A stretch of 61,866 nucleotides of DNA. Origin: an uncultured Bacteroidia bacterium (GTDB lineage Bacteria; Bacteroidota; Bacteroidia; Bacteroidales; F082). A program made the translations under genes and the position numbers. Positions 25,090-33,969 of this stretch are shown in pieces (the first letter of the stretch is position 1; each line of letters begins with the position of its first letter). The DNA lies in assembly GCA_902785755.1 (NCBI GenBank), contig CACZZO010000019.1, positions 1 to 61,866 of the forward strand, given 5' to 3'. The notes under the pieces are model-generated. The model made no database searches and was not told the DNA's origin. It saw only the letters and a program-made list of their open reading frames with translations.

Positions 25090-26139
25090 ATGAAATTGAT
25101 TAAAAACATAGCATTGGTTTGTGGTTTGTTTTTGTTTTTGGCTTCGTGCAAGCCAGAGCAAAGCCATTATGTGCCAACGCCTTACGAATTGCCACAGCCA
25201 GCCTATTTCCCATCAAGGAACAACATTCCCGCCGACAATCCCATGACCGAAGAAGGCGTGGCCTTGGGGAGAAAACTCTTTTATGATGTGCGACTTTCGG
25301 GTCGCGACGGCACTGACGGCATCCGCAGTTGCGCCTCATGCCACCATCAAGGGAACAATTTCGATTTTGGCGGTTCGGCTGGCCTGCACCATTCCGTTAT
25401 GCCTTTGGTCAATTTGGCTTGGAACCATACGGGCTTGGGCTGGAATGGCGGCGTTGCCACTTTGGAAGATATGGTCTTGGCAGCGGTCACGAGCCCCGTG
25501 GAAATCAATGCCGATACCAATCAGGTAGTCAAATATTTGCAGAAAACCGACGACTATCCCGAACTTTTCGAGAAAGCCTTCGGCAGCCGCGAAATCACCT
25601 TTATTAATATCCAACGCGCCATCGCTCAGTTTGTGAGAAGTTTGGTTTCCGCCGACAGCAAATTCGACCGTTATCTTCGTGGAGAAGATGAGCTTACCGA
25701 AGATGAAATGGCTGGTTACGAATTGTTTTGCACCGAGGAAGGTGCAGACTGTTTCCATTGTCACGGTGGAGGTGGTTTGGCCCTGATGACCACCAACTTG
25801 TTCTACAACAACGGTTTGGACGATGAGTTCAACGACCCTGAAGACCGATCGGTAGTCACGGGAAGCCATCAGGACAAAGGTGCCTACAAAGCCCCAACCC
25901 TGCGCAACATCGCCGTTTCAGCTCCTTATATGCACGACGGACGTTTCATCACTTTGGATGAAGTCATTGATTTCTACTCAGATAGCATCAAAAATTCTGC
26001 TACCATAAGCCCGCTCATGCACCATGTGATGCAAGGCGGCGTGCGGCTCTCGTTGCAAGAAAAGTCGCAGTTGAAGGCATTTTTGAACACCTTGACAGAT
26101 GATAGGTTTTTGAATAATACTGAGTTTTCGCGACCGTAA
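25090..26139 (+). CDS. Diheme cytochrome c peroxidase/MbnH-like enzyme
   Basis: A 349-residue lipoprotein (lipobox LFLASCKPE) of the CcpA/MauG family. Two heme c sites are visible: CASCH at 81-85 and CFHCH at 221-225. MauG and MbnH use two hemes to reach a bis-Fe(IV) state and oxidise Trp residues of a partner; the preceding MbnP-like gene supplies that partner. Plain hydrogen peroxide reduction, as in CcpA, is the alternative. The enzyme requires periplasmic cytochrome c maturation. Confidence 0.9.
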   Translation: MKLIKNIALVCGLFLFLASCKPEQSHYVPTPYELPQPAYFPSRNNIPADNPMTEEGVALGRKLFYDVRLSGRDGTDGIRSCASCHHQGNNFDFGGSAGLHHSVMPLVNLAWNHTGLGWNGGVATLEDMVLAAVTSPVEINADTNQVVKYLQKTDDYPELFEKAFGSREITFINIQRAIAQFVRSLVSADSKFDRYLRGEDELTEDEMAGYELFCTEEGADCFHCHGGGGLALMTTNLFYNNGLDDEFNDPEDRSVVTGSHQDKGAYKAPTLRNIAVSAPYMHDGRFITLDEVIDFYSDSIKNSATISPLMHHVMQGGVRLSLQEKSQLKAFLNTLTDDRFLNNTEFSRP

Positions 26140-26183
26140 AGGTTTAGGACACTTTTCCTGACGGGCGATTCCGTTATTAATGT

Positions 26184-26504
26184 CTAATTCCTCTCAAAAA
26201 GAACCTTCTTTATTTTCCTGTCGTCCATTCTGTTACTCCAAAGCAATACAATATCAATTCTTGTTTCCTGAACAATGTAGAAAACTCTTGTATGCCAAGA
26301 ATGAAGCACACGTAAGGGCTTACCTTTGAATTTGTATTTCGTTTCAGAAGTACCTATTTCAGAAAATTCAGCCAACAAATCAATTTGGGAAATAATGCTC
26401 TCATAGACTTCCAATGCCACTTTTTGTCCTTGATTCTGAAGGACATAATCGACGATGGCAGCCAATTCATCTTCAGCCTCCTTGAGCCATTGGATTTCTT
26501 TCAT
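26184..26504 (-). CDS. RelE/ParE-type toxin
   Basis: A 106-residue RelE/ParE superfamily toxin: IQWLKEAEDELAAIVDYV at the start, and the C-terminal strands GKPLRVLHSWHTRVFYIVQETRIDIVLLWSNR with the conserved basic and aromatic residues. The upstream antitoxin gene overlaps by 4 bp. ParE-type gyrase poisoning and RelE-type mRNA cleavage cannot be told apart by eye. Confidence 0.88.
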   Translation of the reverse strand: MKEIQWLKEAEDELAAIVDYVLQNQGQKVALEVYESIISQIDLLAEFSEIGTSETKYKFKGKPLRVLHSWHTRVFYIVQETRIDIVLLWSNRMDDRKIKKVLFERN

Positions 26505-26758
26505 GCCAGCATCACTTTGATACGAGCCTTGACTTCATCGTGAGAAACGAATTCTGCCGTACCATCTTCAATGCTTTGCATTCGCTCGTTGAGAAGCCTT
26601 TCCACTTCTTCTACGGTGTAGTTGCAAGGCGGGTATGCATTATTTCTCTCTTTTGGAGAAACCAACTCCAAAGCAAAACGCCTCACTTTGCGTGTGAGTT
26701 CTTCGGGCGAAAAACCGCCGTAGGTTGGCAGGTTGATATTGATGGAAACTCCGTGCAT
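26501..26758 (-). CDS. Antitoxin of the RelE/ParE pair
   Basis: An 85-residue protein starting MHGVSININLPTYGGFSPEEL. The C-terminal helix (NYTVEEVERLLNERM; VSHDEVKARIKVMLA) is typical of antitoxins that wrap around RelE/ParE toxins. ATG at 26758 lies just after a -7 element (TATTTTTG on the minus strand near 26780-26787); the longer frame would include that promoter. Confidence 0.8.
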   Translation of the reverse strand: MHGVSININLPTYGGFSPEELTRKVRRFALELVSPKERNNAYPPCNYTVEEVERLLNERMQSIEDGTAEFVSHDEVKARIKVMLA

Positions 26759-26905
26759 TTTGGTGTCATTTTTCTTGCTGCAAAAATAGAAATTTTTTCC
26801 ATAACAAGTGGTGCAAAGGCAAAAAAATCGCCCGCCATGATTGCTCCTCATGGATAATAAAAAGAATTATTCTTTGTTATTGCAATTTATGTATACAATT
26901 GCATA

Positions 26906-27982
26906 TCAATTCATTTCAATATTACAATAATCCTTTATCATATCATAAATTCTCTTTTTCACACCTACTTGAGATTGCATTAAATCAAAATCAGGACTGT
27001 AATTACCTTCCACAAATTCCACCTTCCCTTGATTGTTAACTGCTACATCCCAACCTGTGATTGGGTTCCCTTTGATTTTGGCAGCTTCACAACAAGTTTC
27101 AACAATAGAATCCCAATGGGGTATTTTGAATCCTATGAATTTAATGCCACTATCAGGATGACATATAAACTTTTTGCCTTTTGTATCTATTCCATCGGAT
27201 TCAATAATGCCATCTTTCACGTTTATCTGCGCAAATAACCCTCCCGCGTGTGCATTGTCAACGACATTATTTCCAACACCAACCCTGAAAACTGCCCCGA
27301 AAACCACGGATTTTTCCATATTAGAAATAGTAACCACCCGTATTGTATTCAAACTTTGCGGATGGAATGCTTTCAACTCATCACAGGATTCAATGCATTG
27401 TTCCACCAACATATTGTTTTTAACGCACTTTTCATACAATTCCTTATCAGTTTTATGATTCCCATTTTTATAGACTTTAAAGACACCTTTCCCTAATTTT
27501 CCATCATTTGGTTTAACAATACAGTCATAATTTGTAATCATTTGTTGAAATTCCGAAAAAGACGATTCTGGAGCAAATAACCATTTTCTATAAACATAAT
27601 CTCTAAATGCTCCTAAGAAATTTATTTTGCTGCGAAAAAAGCGTTTAATTTTGCCTGGAACATATCTCCAATAGAAATATGCCATTTTTAATCTTGAGAC
27701 ATACTCGTCTCTTTCCTCTTCACTCTTTGTATAAAACTCGTATTGGTTTGCATATTCTGAATATGATACCCAGTATTTATCTAATGCCTTATTATAATCG
27801 TCAAAACTCCCCAATGCGGATTCTTTATTAAACTCCTTCATTGCATAGGATAATTGTTTTTTTTTGATAGTACGAACTTTGTATTCAGCATACAGATTAT
27901 ATAGACCCAAAAGAGTAGCCAACTTGTCGCCTAATGGTGAATAAAACACTTTGCAAATTAGAGTTTCTACCGATCTTTTCAT
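26906..27982 (-). CDS. Sugar-transfer-associated ATP-grasp protein
   Basis: A 358-residue ATP-grasp protein. The nucleotide-binding part shows DCIVKPNDGKLGKGVFKV (about 155-170), VEQCIESC and the metal-binding end FVEGNYSPDFDL; SLNTIRVVTI is typical of the sugar-transfer-associated subfamily (PF14397). These enzymes probably add an amino acid or similar acid to cell-surface glycans. It follows the hexapeptide transferase gene by 24 bp. Both are AT-rich against the surrounding core genes, which suggests horizontal transfer. Confidence 0.85.
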   Translation of the reverse strand: MKRSVETLICKVFYSPLGDKLATLLGLYNLYAEYKVRTIKKKQLSYAMKEFNKESALGSFDDYNKALDKYWVSYSEYANQYEFYTKSEEERDEYVSRLKMAYFYWRYVPGKIKRFFRSKINFLGAFRDYVYRKWLFAPESSFSEFQQMITNYDCIVKPNDGKLGKGVFKVYKNGNHKTDKELYEKCVKNNMLVEQCIESCDELKAFHPQSLNTIRVVTISNMEKSVVFGAVFRVGVGNNVVDNAHAGGLFAQINVKDGIIESDGIDTKGKKFICHPDSGIKFIGFKIPHWDSIVETCCEAAKIKGNPITGWDVAVNNQGKVEFVEGNYSPDFDLMQSQVGVKKRIYDMIKDYCNIEMN

Positions 27983-28006
27983 CTTTTTCTGAAATTAAAA
28001 ACTAAC

Positions 28007-28465
28007 TTAAATCTTTTCTCCTTTAATTATAATTTGGCCTCTGTCACTAATAACAGTTCCTTTCCTAACGATTTTTGCCGGATTGCCTACTACTATACAA
28101 TGGTCTGGAACAGAACGGCTAACAATTGCCCCACCACCAACATAAACATGATCTCCAATTTTCACTCCAGGCATAATCATTGCTCGCCCGCCGATGACAC
28201 AATTCTTTCCAATATAAGTTTCACACCACATATTGTATCCTTCTAAAGCTCCTCTTGAATAATCATGTGCTATAACCATTGCATCGATAAGTATTCGAGT
28301 GTTATCTCCAATATGAACTCCTTTAGGATTAGCTCTGTCTATAATTGCGCTTTTAGAGATAGTACAATTCTTCCCGATATGAGCACCCCTCATTCGATGA
28401 TACAATACTATACTTTTGCTTATATATCGGCTTAGTCTCTGTCTGATACTGAATTCCATTTGCAT
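28007..28465 (-). CDS. Hexapeptide-repeat acyltransferase
   Basis: A 152-residue left-handed beta-helix acyltransferase: repeated hexapeptides such as IGKNCTISKSAI, VHIGDNTRILIDAMVIAHD, YIGKNCVIGGRAMIMPGVKIGDHVYVGGGAIVSRSVPDHCIVVGNPAKIV. The family acetylates sugars in O-antigen or capsule synthesis. The promoter has a -7 element TACTTTTG on the minus strand (28490-28497). A second Met at residue 3 is an equally good start. It forms a two-gene operon with the ATP-grasp gene. Confidence 0.88.
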   Translation of the reverse strand: MQMEFSIRQRLSRYISKSIVLYHRMRGAHIGKNCTISKSAIIDRANPKGVHIGDNTRILIDAMVIAHDYSRGALEGYNMWCETYIGKNCVIGGRAMIMPGVKIGDHVYVGGGAIVSRSVPDHCIVVGNPAKIVRKGTVISDRGQIIIKGEKI

Positions 28466-28573
28466 TTTGTGTTGACATTATTGACATGGCAAAAGTACCA
28501 ATACCACCAACACCATCAACAATTTACCTGCCATTATTCCAGACGCTTCCCGTCACAATTCCAGACACTTTTT

Positions 28574-28666
28574 CTCACGCAGAACCCGCTGAACTATGGG
28601 AAACGCAAAGCGACCCCAAACCAAGCGCACGATAGATTTCAGCGGATTCAGCGATTTCTGCGTGAA
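28574..28666. repeat. Imperfect inverted repeat between operons
   Basis: CTCACGCAGAACCCGCTGAA (28574-28593) is mirrored by a TCAGCGGATTC...TTTCTGCGTGA segment (28638-28666). The motif resembles dispersed intergenic repeats of Bacteroidota and lies between the glycan operon and the convergent end of the XRE gene. Confidence 0.55.
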
Positions 28667-28671
28667 ACAAA

Positions 28672-29001
28672 TCATCCTCTGTTCAATTCCTCCAAGAAAC
28701 GCCCCACACGAACTGCTTTCTCATCGGTCAAATCGTCCAAATTTAAGTCAATGTGCAATTCGCGAGGGCAAAGGTTGGATTTCATTTTTCTTTGGACTTG
28801 GATGTCATCCAAGAAATTGTGGTCGAGAGCATCGCAAAGGTCAAGAAGTTGGTTCAAGTCGATACTAGGCCGCTCGAAGATGAAATACACATTGGAACGA
28901 GCCGTATGGATACGTCGCGCCAATTCAGCCACACTCAGGCCACTCTCGTCAAAGACGGCTTTGATCATTTGCCCGATATGGAGTTTCTGTTGCTTGGCCA
29001 T
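28672..29001 (-). CDS. XRE-family helix-turn-helix regulator
   Basis: A 109-residue protein with a Cro/C1-type HTH at residues 8-60 (IGQMIKAVFDESGLSVAELARRIHTARSNVYFIFER) and an acidic C-terminal tail. The start at 29001 lies 30 bp after the T-rich end of structured RNA 2, so transcripts from the RNA promoter (29258-29265) could read into it. It may regulate that RNA or be regulated through it. No operon partner follows. Confidence 0.82.
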   Translation of the reverse strand: MAKQQKLHIGQMIKAVFDESGLSVAELARRIHTARSNVYFIFERPSIDLNQLLDLCDALDHNFLDDIQVQRKMKSNLCPRELHIDLNLDDLTDEKAVRVGRFLEELNRG

Positions 29002-29030
29002 GTTGCGATGTCAATTAAAGGTGATGACAT

Positions 29031-29251
29031 AAAAAAGCGTGGAAGTTTCCTTGCTAGATGCTCGGGTTACCACGCCCACCAGTCTCACAAGTTTTCCACG
29101 CCAAAAACATGGCGCTTCGAAAACTTATTCTTGACTGGTGTTCCCGAAGGAACAAAGTGGTAATTGAGCATCAAGAATAGCCTCAAATCGCTATCTGTTC
29201 TATGTCAATATGTTGATTTGTCTGTTTACATAATGGTTTGTTTTTGTTGTT
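29031..29251 (-). ncRNA. Structured RNA, copy 2
   Basis: Read on the minus strand the helices are GAUGCUC/GAGCAUC, UUACCAC/GUGGUAA, a side hairpin GUUCC-UUCG-GGAAC, CCAGUC/GACUGG, AAGUUUUC/GAAAACUU and an apical GCGCCA/UGGCGU. The order, the side hairpin and the fixed segments UUACCAC, AAGUUU, GCGUGGA and GGCGUGGUAACC match structured RNA 1 (10183-10396) while other helices changed on both sides. The tail TTCCACGC (29037-29044) followed by six T can pair perfectly with GCGTGGAA of the apical stem (29094-29101), forming an alternative terminator-like helix. Promoter TACTTTTG at 29258-29265. It precedes the XRE gene. Confidence 0.65.
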
Positions 29252-29257
29252 ATCCGA

Positions 29258-29265
29258 CAAAAGTA
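29258..29265 (-). promoter_or_regulatory. Promoter -7 element of structured RNA 2
   Basis: TACTTTTG on the minus strand. Its distance to the first helix (about 85 nt) is similar to that in RNA 1 (about 75 nt). Bases 29266-29414 hold no gene. Confidence 0.6.
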
Positions 29266-29414
29266 GGGAAAAAATGGATTGGAGGATGGTTTTTCGGTGA
29301 AAAAATCGCGTTTTCTTGGGCTATAAGAATTTAGAATTGTAACTTTGTTGCCGAAATAGCGCAACAGTAATCAAATTAAGCATACTTTTACAACAAAAAG
29401 ACCACATTGCAAAA

Positions 29415-30398
29415 ATGACCCCAATCCCAGCCAACATAAGCCATCTTGACGGACGCCGTTTCAACAACTACAGCAACTACTTCAAGAAGCAGTTCGGCGG
29501 GCGTGTGCAGAAAATCAGCATCGACGCGGGTTTCAGTTGCCCCAATCGGGATGGGAGAATCAGCACGGGCGGTTGCACATTTTGCAGCAACGAGGCTTTC
29601 AACCCGTCGTATTGTCGGCCAGAGAAGTCCATCCGTCAGCAGATTGAGGAAGGCATTGAATTCCAACGACGACGTTATCGCAGGGCGAACAAGTATCTTG
29701 CTTATTTCCAGCCGTTTTCGAACACATATAAGCCGATTGAGGAATTGAAGAACATCTACGAACAAGCCCTGGAAGTGCCCGAAATCGTTGGAATCGTCAT
29801 CGGCACGCGGCCCGACCTTGTCGACAACGGCATTCTACAGTTGCTCAAAGAAATCCAAAAGACACATTATGTCATATTAGAATACGGCGTGGAAAGCGTT
29901 TACGACGAAACCTTACGGCGCGTCAATCGAGGGCACGACTTCGCCACGGCGGAAAAGGCTATTCAACTGACCGCCCATTACGGCATCCCCTGCGGGGCGC
30001 ATTTCATTTTCGGCCTGCCCGGCGAAAGCAAGGAAATGATGCTCCGTGCCGCCGTAGTCATTTCACGTTTGCCTTTGACCACAGTCAAGTTCCACCAACT
30101 GCAAATCTTCAAGGGAACGAAGATGGCAGAAGAATACATTCAGCATCCAGAGCACTTCCATCTTTTTGACCTTGAGGAATATATCGATTTCGTCATCGAC
30201 TTTGCAGAGCGATTGAGCCCCAATATTGTCATCGAGCGTTTCGCGGGCGAGGTGCCACCGCGCTATTTGGCTTCCGAGCCTTGGATGAAGTTGAGGTATG
30301 ATGAGGTCTTAGTCAAGATTGAGAAGAGAATGGAAGAACGCGACACATGGCAAGGTCGGCTATACCGTCATCAGCAAGCCGACCTTGATTCCAATTGA
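29415..30398 (+). CDS. TIGR01212-family radical SAM protein
   Basis: A 327-residue radical SAM protein of the YhcC/TIGR01212 family. The iron-sulfur ligands are spaced as in that family: CPNRDGRISTGGCTFC. Other features are YFQPFSNTY, VIGTRPDLV, LEYGVES and GAHFIFGLPGE. In E. coli YhcC the function is unknown, though elongator protein-like chemistry has been discussed. It is a single-gene unit. Confidence 0.92.
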   Translation: MTPIPANISHLDGRRFNNYSNYFKKQFGGRVQKISIDAGFSCPNRDGRISTGGCTFCSNEAFNPSYCRPEKSIRQQIEEGIEFQRRRYRRANKYLAYFQPFSNTYKPIEELKNIYEQALEVPEIVGIVIGTRPDLVDNGILQLLKEIQKTHYVILEYGVESVYDETLRRVNRGHDFATAEKAIQLTAHYGIPCGAHFIFGLPGESKEMMLRAAVVISRLPLTTVKFHQLQIFKGTKMAEEYIQHPEHFHLFDLEEYIDFVIDFAERLSPNIVIERFAGEVPPRYLASEPWMKLRYDEVLVKIEKRMEERDTWQGRLYRHQQADLDSN

Positions 30399-30423
30399 TT
30401 ATATAAATACCTGAAAAACAGAC

Positions 30424-31647
30424 TTATCCTTCCGCTTGAAACAGCGTTATGATGTTCAGAATCACCTCAGAGGCCTTTATCATGCTTTCCAACGGAACAA
30501 ATTCCAACTTTCCGTGGAAGTTGTGTCCACCAGCGAAGATGTTGGGGCAAGGCAGACCCATAAACGAAAGGTTAGCACCATCGGTGCCGCCACGGATTGG
30601 CTGCACTTTCGGCTTGATGTTGGCCATTTCCATCGCCTTGATGGCTCGTTCTACAATGAAGAAATGCGGTTCCACTTCTTGGCGCATGTTGTAGTATTGG
30701 TGCTTCAGTTCCAACTTCACCACATCGCCGTATTTCTTGTTCAAAAACTCTGCAACTGAAGTGATTAAGGCCTTCTTTTCCTCAAATTTTGTTCGGTCAT
30801 GGTCACGGATGATGTAGTTCATCGTGGTCTCCTCCACCGTGCCGTTGATTTCGGTGAGGTGGAAAAAGCCCTCGTAGCCTTGAGTGAAACGCGGACGCTG
30901 TTCCACAGGGAGCATCTCATTGAGTTCCATGGCTATCAGCATGGAATTCACCATCTTATCCTTGCCGTAACCGGGATGGATATTGCTGCCTTGGATGTGG
31001 ATTTTCGCGGCGGCGGCGTTGAAGTTTTCGTACTCTAATTCGCCTATTTCGCCACCATCCATGGTGTAGGCGTATTTCGCGCCAAACTTTTTCACATCGA
31101 ATTTCACCACGCCACGCCCAATTTCCTCGTCAGGCGTGAAGCCAATCTTGATTTCGCCATGCTTGAAGTCGGGATGCTCCATCATATATTGTGCTGCATA
31201 CATGATTTCTGCCACACCCGCCTTGTCGTCGGCACCGAGCAAAGTCGTGCCATCGGTGGTAATCATCGTTTGGCCTTTATATTGCTGCATTTCAGGAAAT
31301 TCCGCAATACGCAAAGCGATGTCCTTCTCCTTGTTTAAGATGATGTCGCCGCCATCGTAGTTCTCAATGATTTGCGGTTTGATGTCGGCTCCAGAGGCAT
31401 CTGGCGAAGTGTCGACATGCGCAATGAAACCAATGGCGGGAATGTCACGGTCCACATTTGAAGGGATGGTGGCCATGACATAGCCATACTCGTCAAGGGT
31501 GGCTTCAATACCCATCGCTTGTAGTTCGTTGAGAAGCATCTTCAACAGATTCAACTGTTTAGCGGTGCTGGGCTGCGATTCAGAGTTTTCGTCAGAGGTC
31601 GTCTCCACCGAAACATACCTCAGAAACTTGTCCAATAGTTTTTCCAT
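30424..31647 (-). CDS. pepT: Peptidase T (tripeptidase)
   Basis: A 407-residue M20 metallopeptidase that releases N-terminal residues from tripeptides. Zinc-site motifs are GFIAHVDTSPD, TLLGADDKAGVAEI, FTPDEEIGRG and the late NIFAGGHNFHGKLEFVP. ATG at 31647 gives the standard start MEKLLDKFLRYVSVET; the upstream extension covers the promoter. Confidence 0.96.
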   Translation of the reverse strand: MEKLLDKFLRYVSVETTSDENSESQPSTAKQLNLLKMLLNELQAMGIEATLDEYGYVMATIPSNVDRDIPAIGFIAHVDTSPDASGADIKPQIIENYDGGDIILNKEKDIALRIAEFPEMQQYKGQTMITTDGTTLLGADDKAGVAEIMYAAQYMMEHPDFKHGEIKIGFTPDEEIGRGVVKFDVKKFGAKYAYTMDGGEIGELEYENFNAAAAKIHIQGSNIHPGYGKDKMVNSMLIAMELNEMLPVEQRPRFTQGYEGFFHLTEINGTVEETTMNYIIRDHDRTKFEEKKALITSVAEFLNKKYGDVVKLELKHQYYNMRQEVEPHFFIVERAIKAMEMANIKPKVQPIRGGTDGANLSFMGLPCPNIFAGGHNFHGKLEFVPLESMIKASEVILNIITLFQAEG

Positions 31648-31700
31648 ATTTTTCGTAGTTTGATGATGATTGCAAAAATAAAGGTTTTTCCGTAACGTGG

Positions 31701-32378
31701 TCAATATTTCGCCTTAAAAGTCAGCCCAAGAAAAAACCTATCCACAGGCTCCTTCACCTGCAAGTCGTTGTCCATTCGGACGAAGGCGGAAAGCGAGTAT
31801 TGCCGTGCGAGACGATAGTCGACCGAAAGCACCGTGCGGAGGTTGTCAATGCCACCTTTTTTGGGGTCGTTGGTAAGCCAAAAAAGTTCGGTTGAAAGGG
31901 CATACTTGAAGCGGCTATTCATCGGCTGGTAGGTCACTTTCAGGCGGTTGCGCCAATACAAACGCGGATTGACGCGGTGTTCGCCCGTGCGCTCGTCGAA
32001 AAAGGTGCCGATGGCCTTGCTGCGCACTTGGAACCTGAAGCGGCGCCAATCCTCAGTATAAGTCACCTGCAAACCGAGGCGGCCACGGTTCTCGTAATAG
32101 CCTCGGTCGTTGTGGCGGCGGATGTAGTCGGCGGTGAGGCCGATGTTCATGCGGTTGTGCAGGCAGGTGTAGTCCACTCCAACGGAATTGAGCCAACGGT
32201 CGAATTGGGTGCAGTTGTTCTCGAAGCGCAACTCCTCCTCCACCGAAAGGCCAAAAGGCCCACCCAAGCCCACTTCAGCCTCTGCCGAAACAATGCCTCC
32301 GAAGTCAGTCGACCTTTCACTTTGGGCAAAAACACCAACCGAAGCCAAAAGGAACACTATGAACAAAAGCCTCTTCAT
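31701..32378 (-). CDS. DUF2490 secreted protein
   Basis: A 225-residue protein with a signal peptide (LLASVGVFAQ) and alternating beta-strands rich in R, Y and W (YIRRHNDRGYYENRGRLGLQ; FYALSTELFW-like strands), ending in a terminal aromatic strand LTFKAKY. This suits a small outer-membrane barrel of the DUF2490 family. It lies with DUF4956 and VTC genes on the same strand, a recurrent Bacteroidota neighbourhood that may handle polyphosphate. Confidence 0.82.
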   Translation of the reverse strand: MKRLLFIVFLLASVGVFAQSERSTDFGGIVSAEAEVGLGGPFGLSVEEELRFENNCTQFDRWLNSVGVDYTCLHNRMNIGLTADYIRRHNDRGYYENRGRLGLQVTYTEDWRRFRFQVRSKAIGTFFDERTGEHRVNPRLYWRNRLKVTYQPMNSRFKYALSTELFWLTNDPKKGGIDNLRTVLSVDYRLARQYSLSAFVRMDNDLQVKEPVDRFFLGLTFKAKY

Positions 32379-32415
32379 TTTCTTTTTCTCACAAAACCTA
32401 CAAAACCTTCAATAC

Positions 32416-33144
32416 TTAATTATCAAAATCCTTCAACTTCGTTATCGTGTCAATCGTATTCACCTCACCGTCAATGGGTTCATAATAAACCTTCACGAAG
32501 GCAACATCTCTCAGATAGTCGATATGCCCGACTTCCACTTTGCTGATATTCAATCCCGTGCGCTCGATTAGGTCGGCCTTCAAATCGTCCTCCTTGCCAT
32601 GCTTGGTATTCTCAATGCGGTCGTAAAGGATGATTTTCATTGCGGTATGCTTCAGCAACTTTGTGCCATCCAAAAGCCAGATAATCAACACCGTAAACAG
32701 GTTGACCAAGACAAGTTCGGAATAACTCGTTGAGAGAGCCATACCATTGACGATGCTCAGTCCCATCACCACGAAAAGATAGGTCATTTCGCGGATTTTG
32801 ATGGTTTCGGTTCGGTATCGAATCATCCCGAAAATGGCAAACAGGCCGAGGGCGTAGGCGATGTTCATCTTCATGTTCTCCATCAACGAAATGATGAGGA
32901 AAATGACCACCGCGAACATGAGGAAGGTGAAATAATAGTCCTTACGGTTGGCTTTTTTGTAGTAGAAACAATGGATGATAACCCAACAGACCAAGAAGTT
33001 GAAAACGAAGCGGATAAGCATCGTCCAAAGGCTCTGGGCATCAAAAAGCGGCACGCCGAGGAAGTCCATTCCGCTGGCACCGCTACCAAATTCGCGTGCA
33101 ATGTCAGGATCAAAGTCCTGTAGGTTGATTTGTAACAGGTTCAT
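32416..33144 (-). CDS. DUF4956 membrane protein
   Basis: A 242-residue inner-membrane protein with about five transmembrane segments between residues 40 and 160 and a C-terminal soluble domain (DLIERTGLNISKVEVGHIDYLRD). DUF4956 genes regularly accompany VTC-domain genes; the VTC gene lies 34 bp upstream on the same strand. A role as membrane partner of the VTC-type polymerase is inferred from this association only. Confidence 0.85.
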   Translation of the reverse strand: MNLLQINLQDFDPDIAREFGSGASGMDFLGVPLFDAQSLWTMLIRFVFNFLVCWVIIHCFYYKKANRKDYYFTFLMFAVVIFLIISLMENMKMNIAYALGLFAIFGMIRYRTETIKIREMTYLFVVMGLSIVNGMALSTSYSELVLVNLFTVLIIWLLDGTKLLKHTAMKIILYDRIENTKHGKEDDLKADLIERTGLNISKVEVGHIDYLRDVAFVKVYYEPIDGEVNTIDTITKLKDFDN

Positions 33145-33178
33145 ATTTCGAGATTTAAAATTTCAGGATTTCAAGATT

Positions 33179-33964
33179 TCAAGATTTAAGATTCTTCATT
33201 CCGCGTTCATCATTCCGCATTTTCTCCATTTTCCTAAGTTTCTTCTTAAACCGGTTCTGCTTCACATCGGGACGAGTCAAACAGGTGCCAATGCAATACT
33301 TGCTGACCTTGAACGGCTTGATTCTCAATTCGAAAAGCACATCCTTTAGGAGAGATTTTGCCCTACCGTCCTGTTTCAGTTCCATCACGACCAAAGGCGA
33401 CATCGAAGCGGTTGCACCGTTGCGTAGGTTCTCGAAACGTAGGTTGCAATCGATGGTGAGGCGCTCGGTTTTCCCATAATTGACCAAAGTGATTCTGTCG
33501 AAAATTGTCACCAAATGCGGGCTGAGCGACTTGACCTCGTAAGGCTGTTTCTCGGCCAAAAACGCCGCCGCCTCGGGGTTGTCCAAGATATTGGGAATGG
33601 GTTCCACAGCGATGCGTTTCTTCTTCGTGCGACCTTTGTTGCTCTTGTGCTTCACCTCGCAAAAAGTCAGTTTTGAGTCAACATAGGTACGAACACGAAC
33701 TTTGTCGCGCACCAAGTGACGGTCGTGGTGGATGAGGTACATGGTCAGTTCAGGCGTGTCGTAATACACAGTGCTATAGGGCGATAGGCGGTTGCCTTCC
33801 ACCTCTTGGGCATAATAGTTTTCGCGGATGCCCAAAAGAATTTCATGCAGTTGAGCCTCCGTCACCACATATTTCGTGTCGATGCGGTTCATCAATTTCA
33901 CACCGCTCATCTCATCAAGCGAGATAGGCTTCATGCCCTGCACTATGTCAAGAATTTCCTCCAC
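33179..33964 (-). CDS. VTC-domain polyphosphate polymerase-like protein
   Basis: A 261-residue VTC domain: MNRIDTKYVV, YSTVYYDTPELTMYL, KVRVRTYVDSKLTFCEVKHKSNKGRTKKKR and the closing VVMELKQDG. The many Lys/Arg residues and Glu residues lining the TTM-type tunnel match polyphosphate polymerases of the VTC4 type. It stands first with DUF4956 and DUF2490 in what looks like one transcript. Confidence 0.88.
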   Translation of the reverse strand: MEEILDIVQGMKPISLDEMSGVKLMNRIDTKYVVTEAQLHEILLGIRENYYAQEVEGNRLSPYSTVYYDTPELTMYLIHHDRHLVRDKVRVRTYVDSKLTFCEVKHKSNKGRTKKKRIAVEPIPNILDNPEAAAFLAEKQPYEVKSLSPHLVTIFDRITLVNYGKTERLTIDCNLRFENLRNGATASMSPLVVMELKQDGRAKSLLKDVLFELRIKPFKVSKYCIGTCLTRPDVKQNRFKKKLRKMEKMRNDERGMKNLKS

Positions 33965-33969
33965 GGGAC

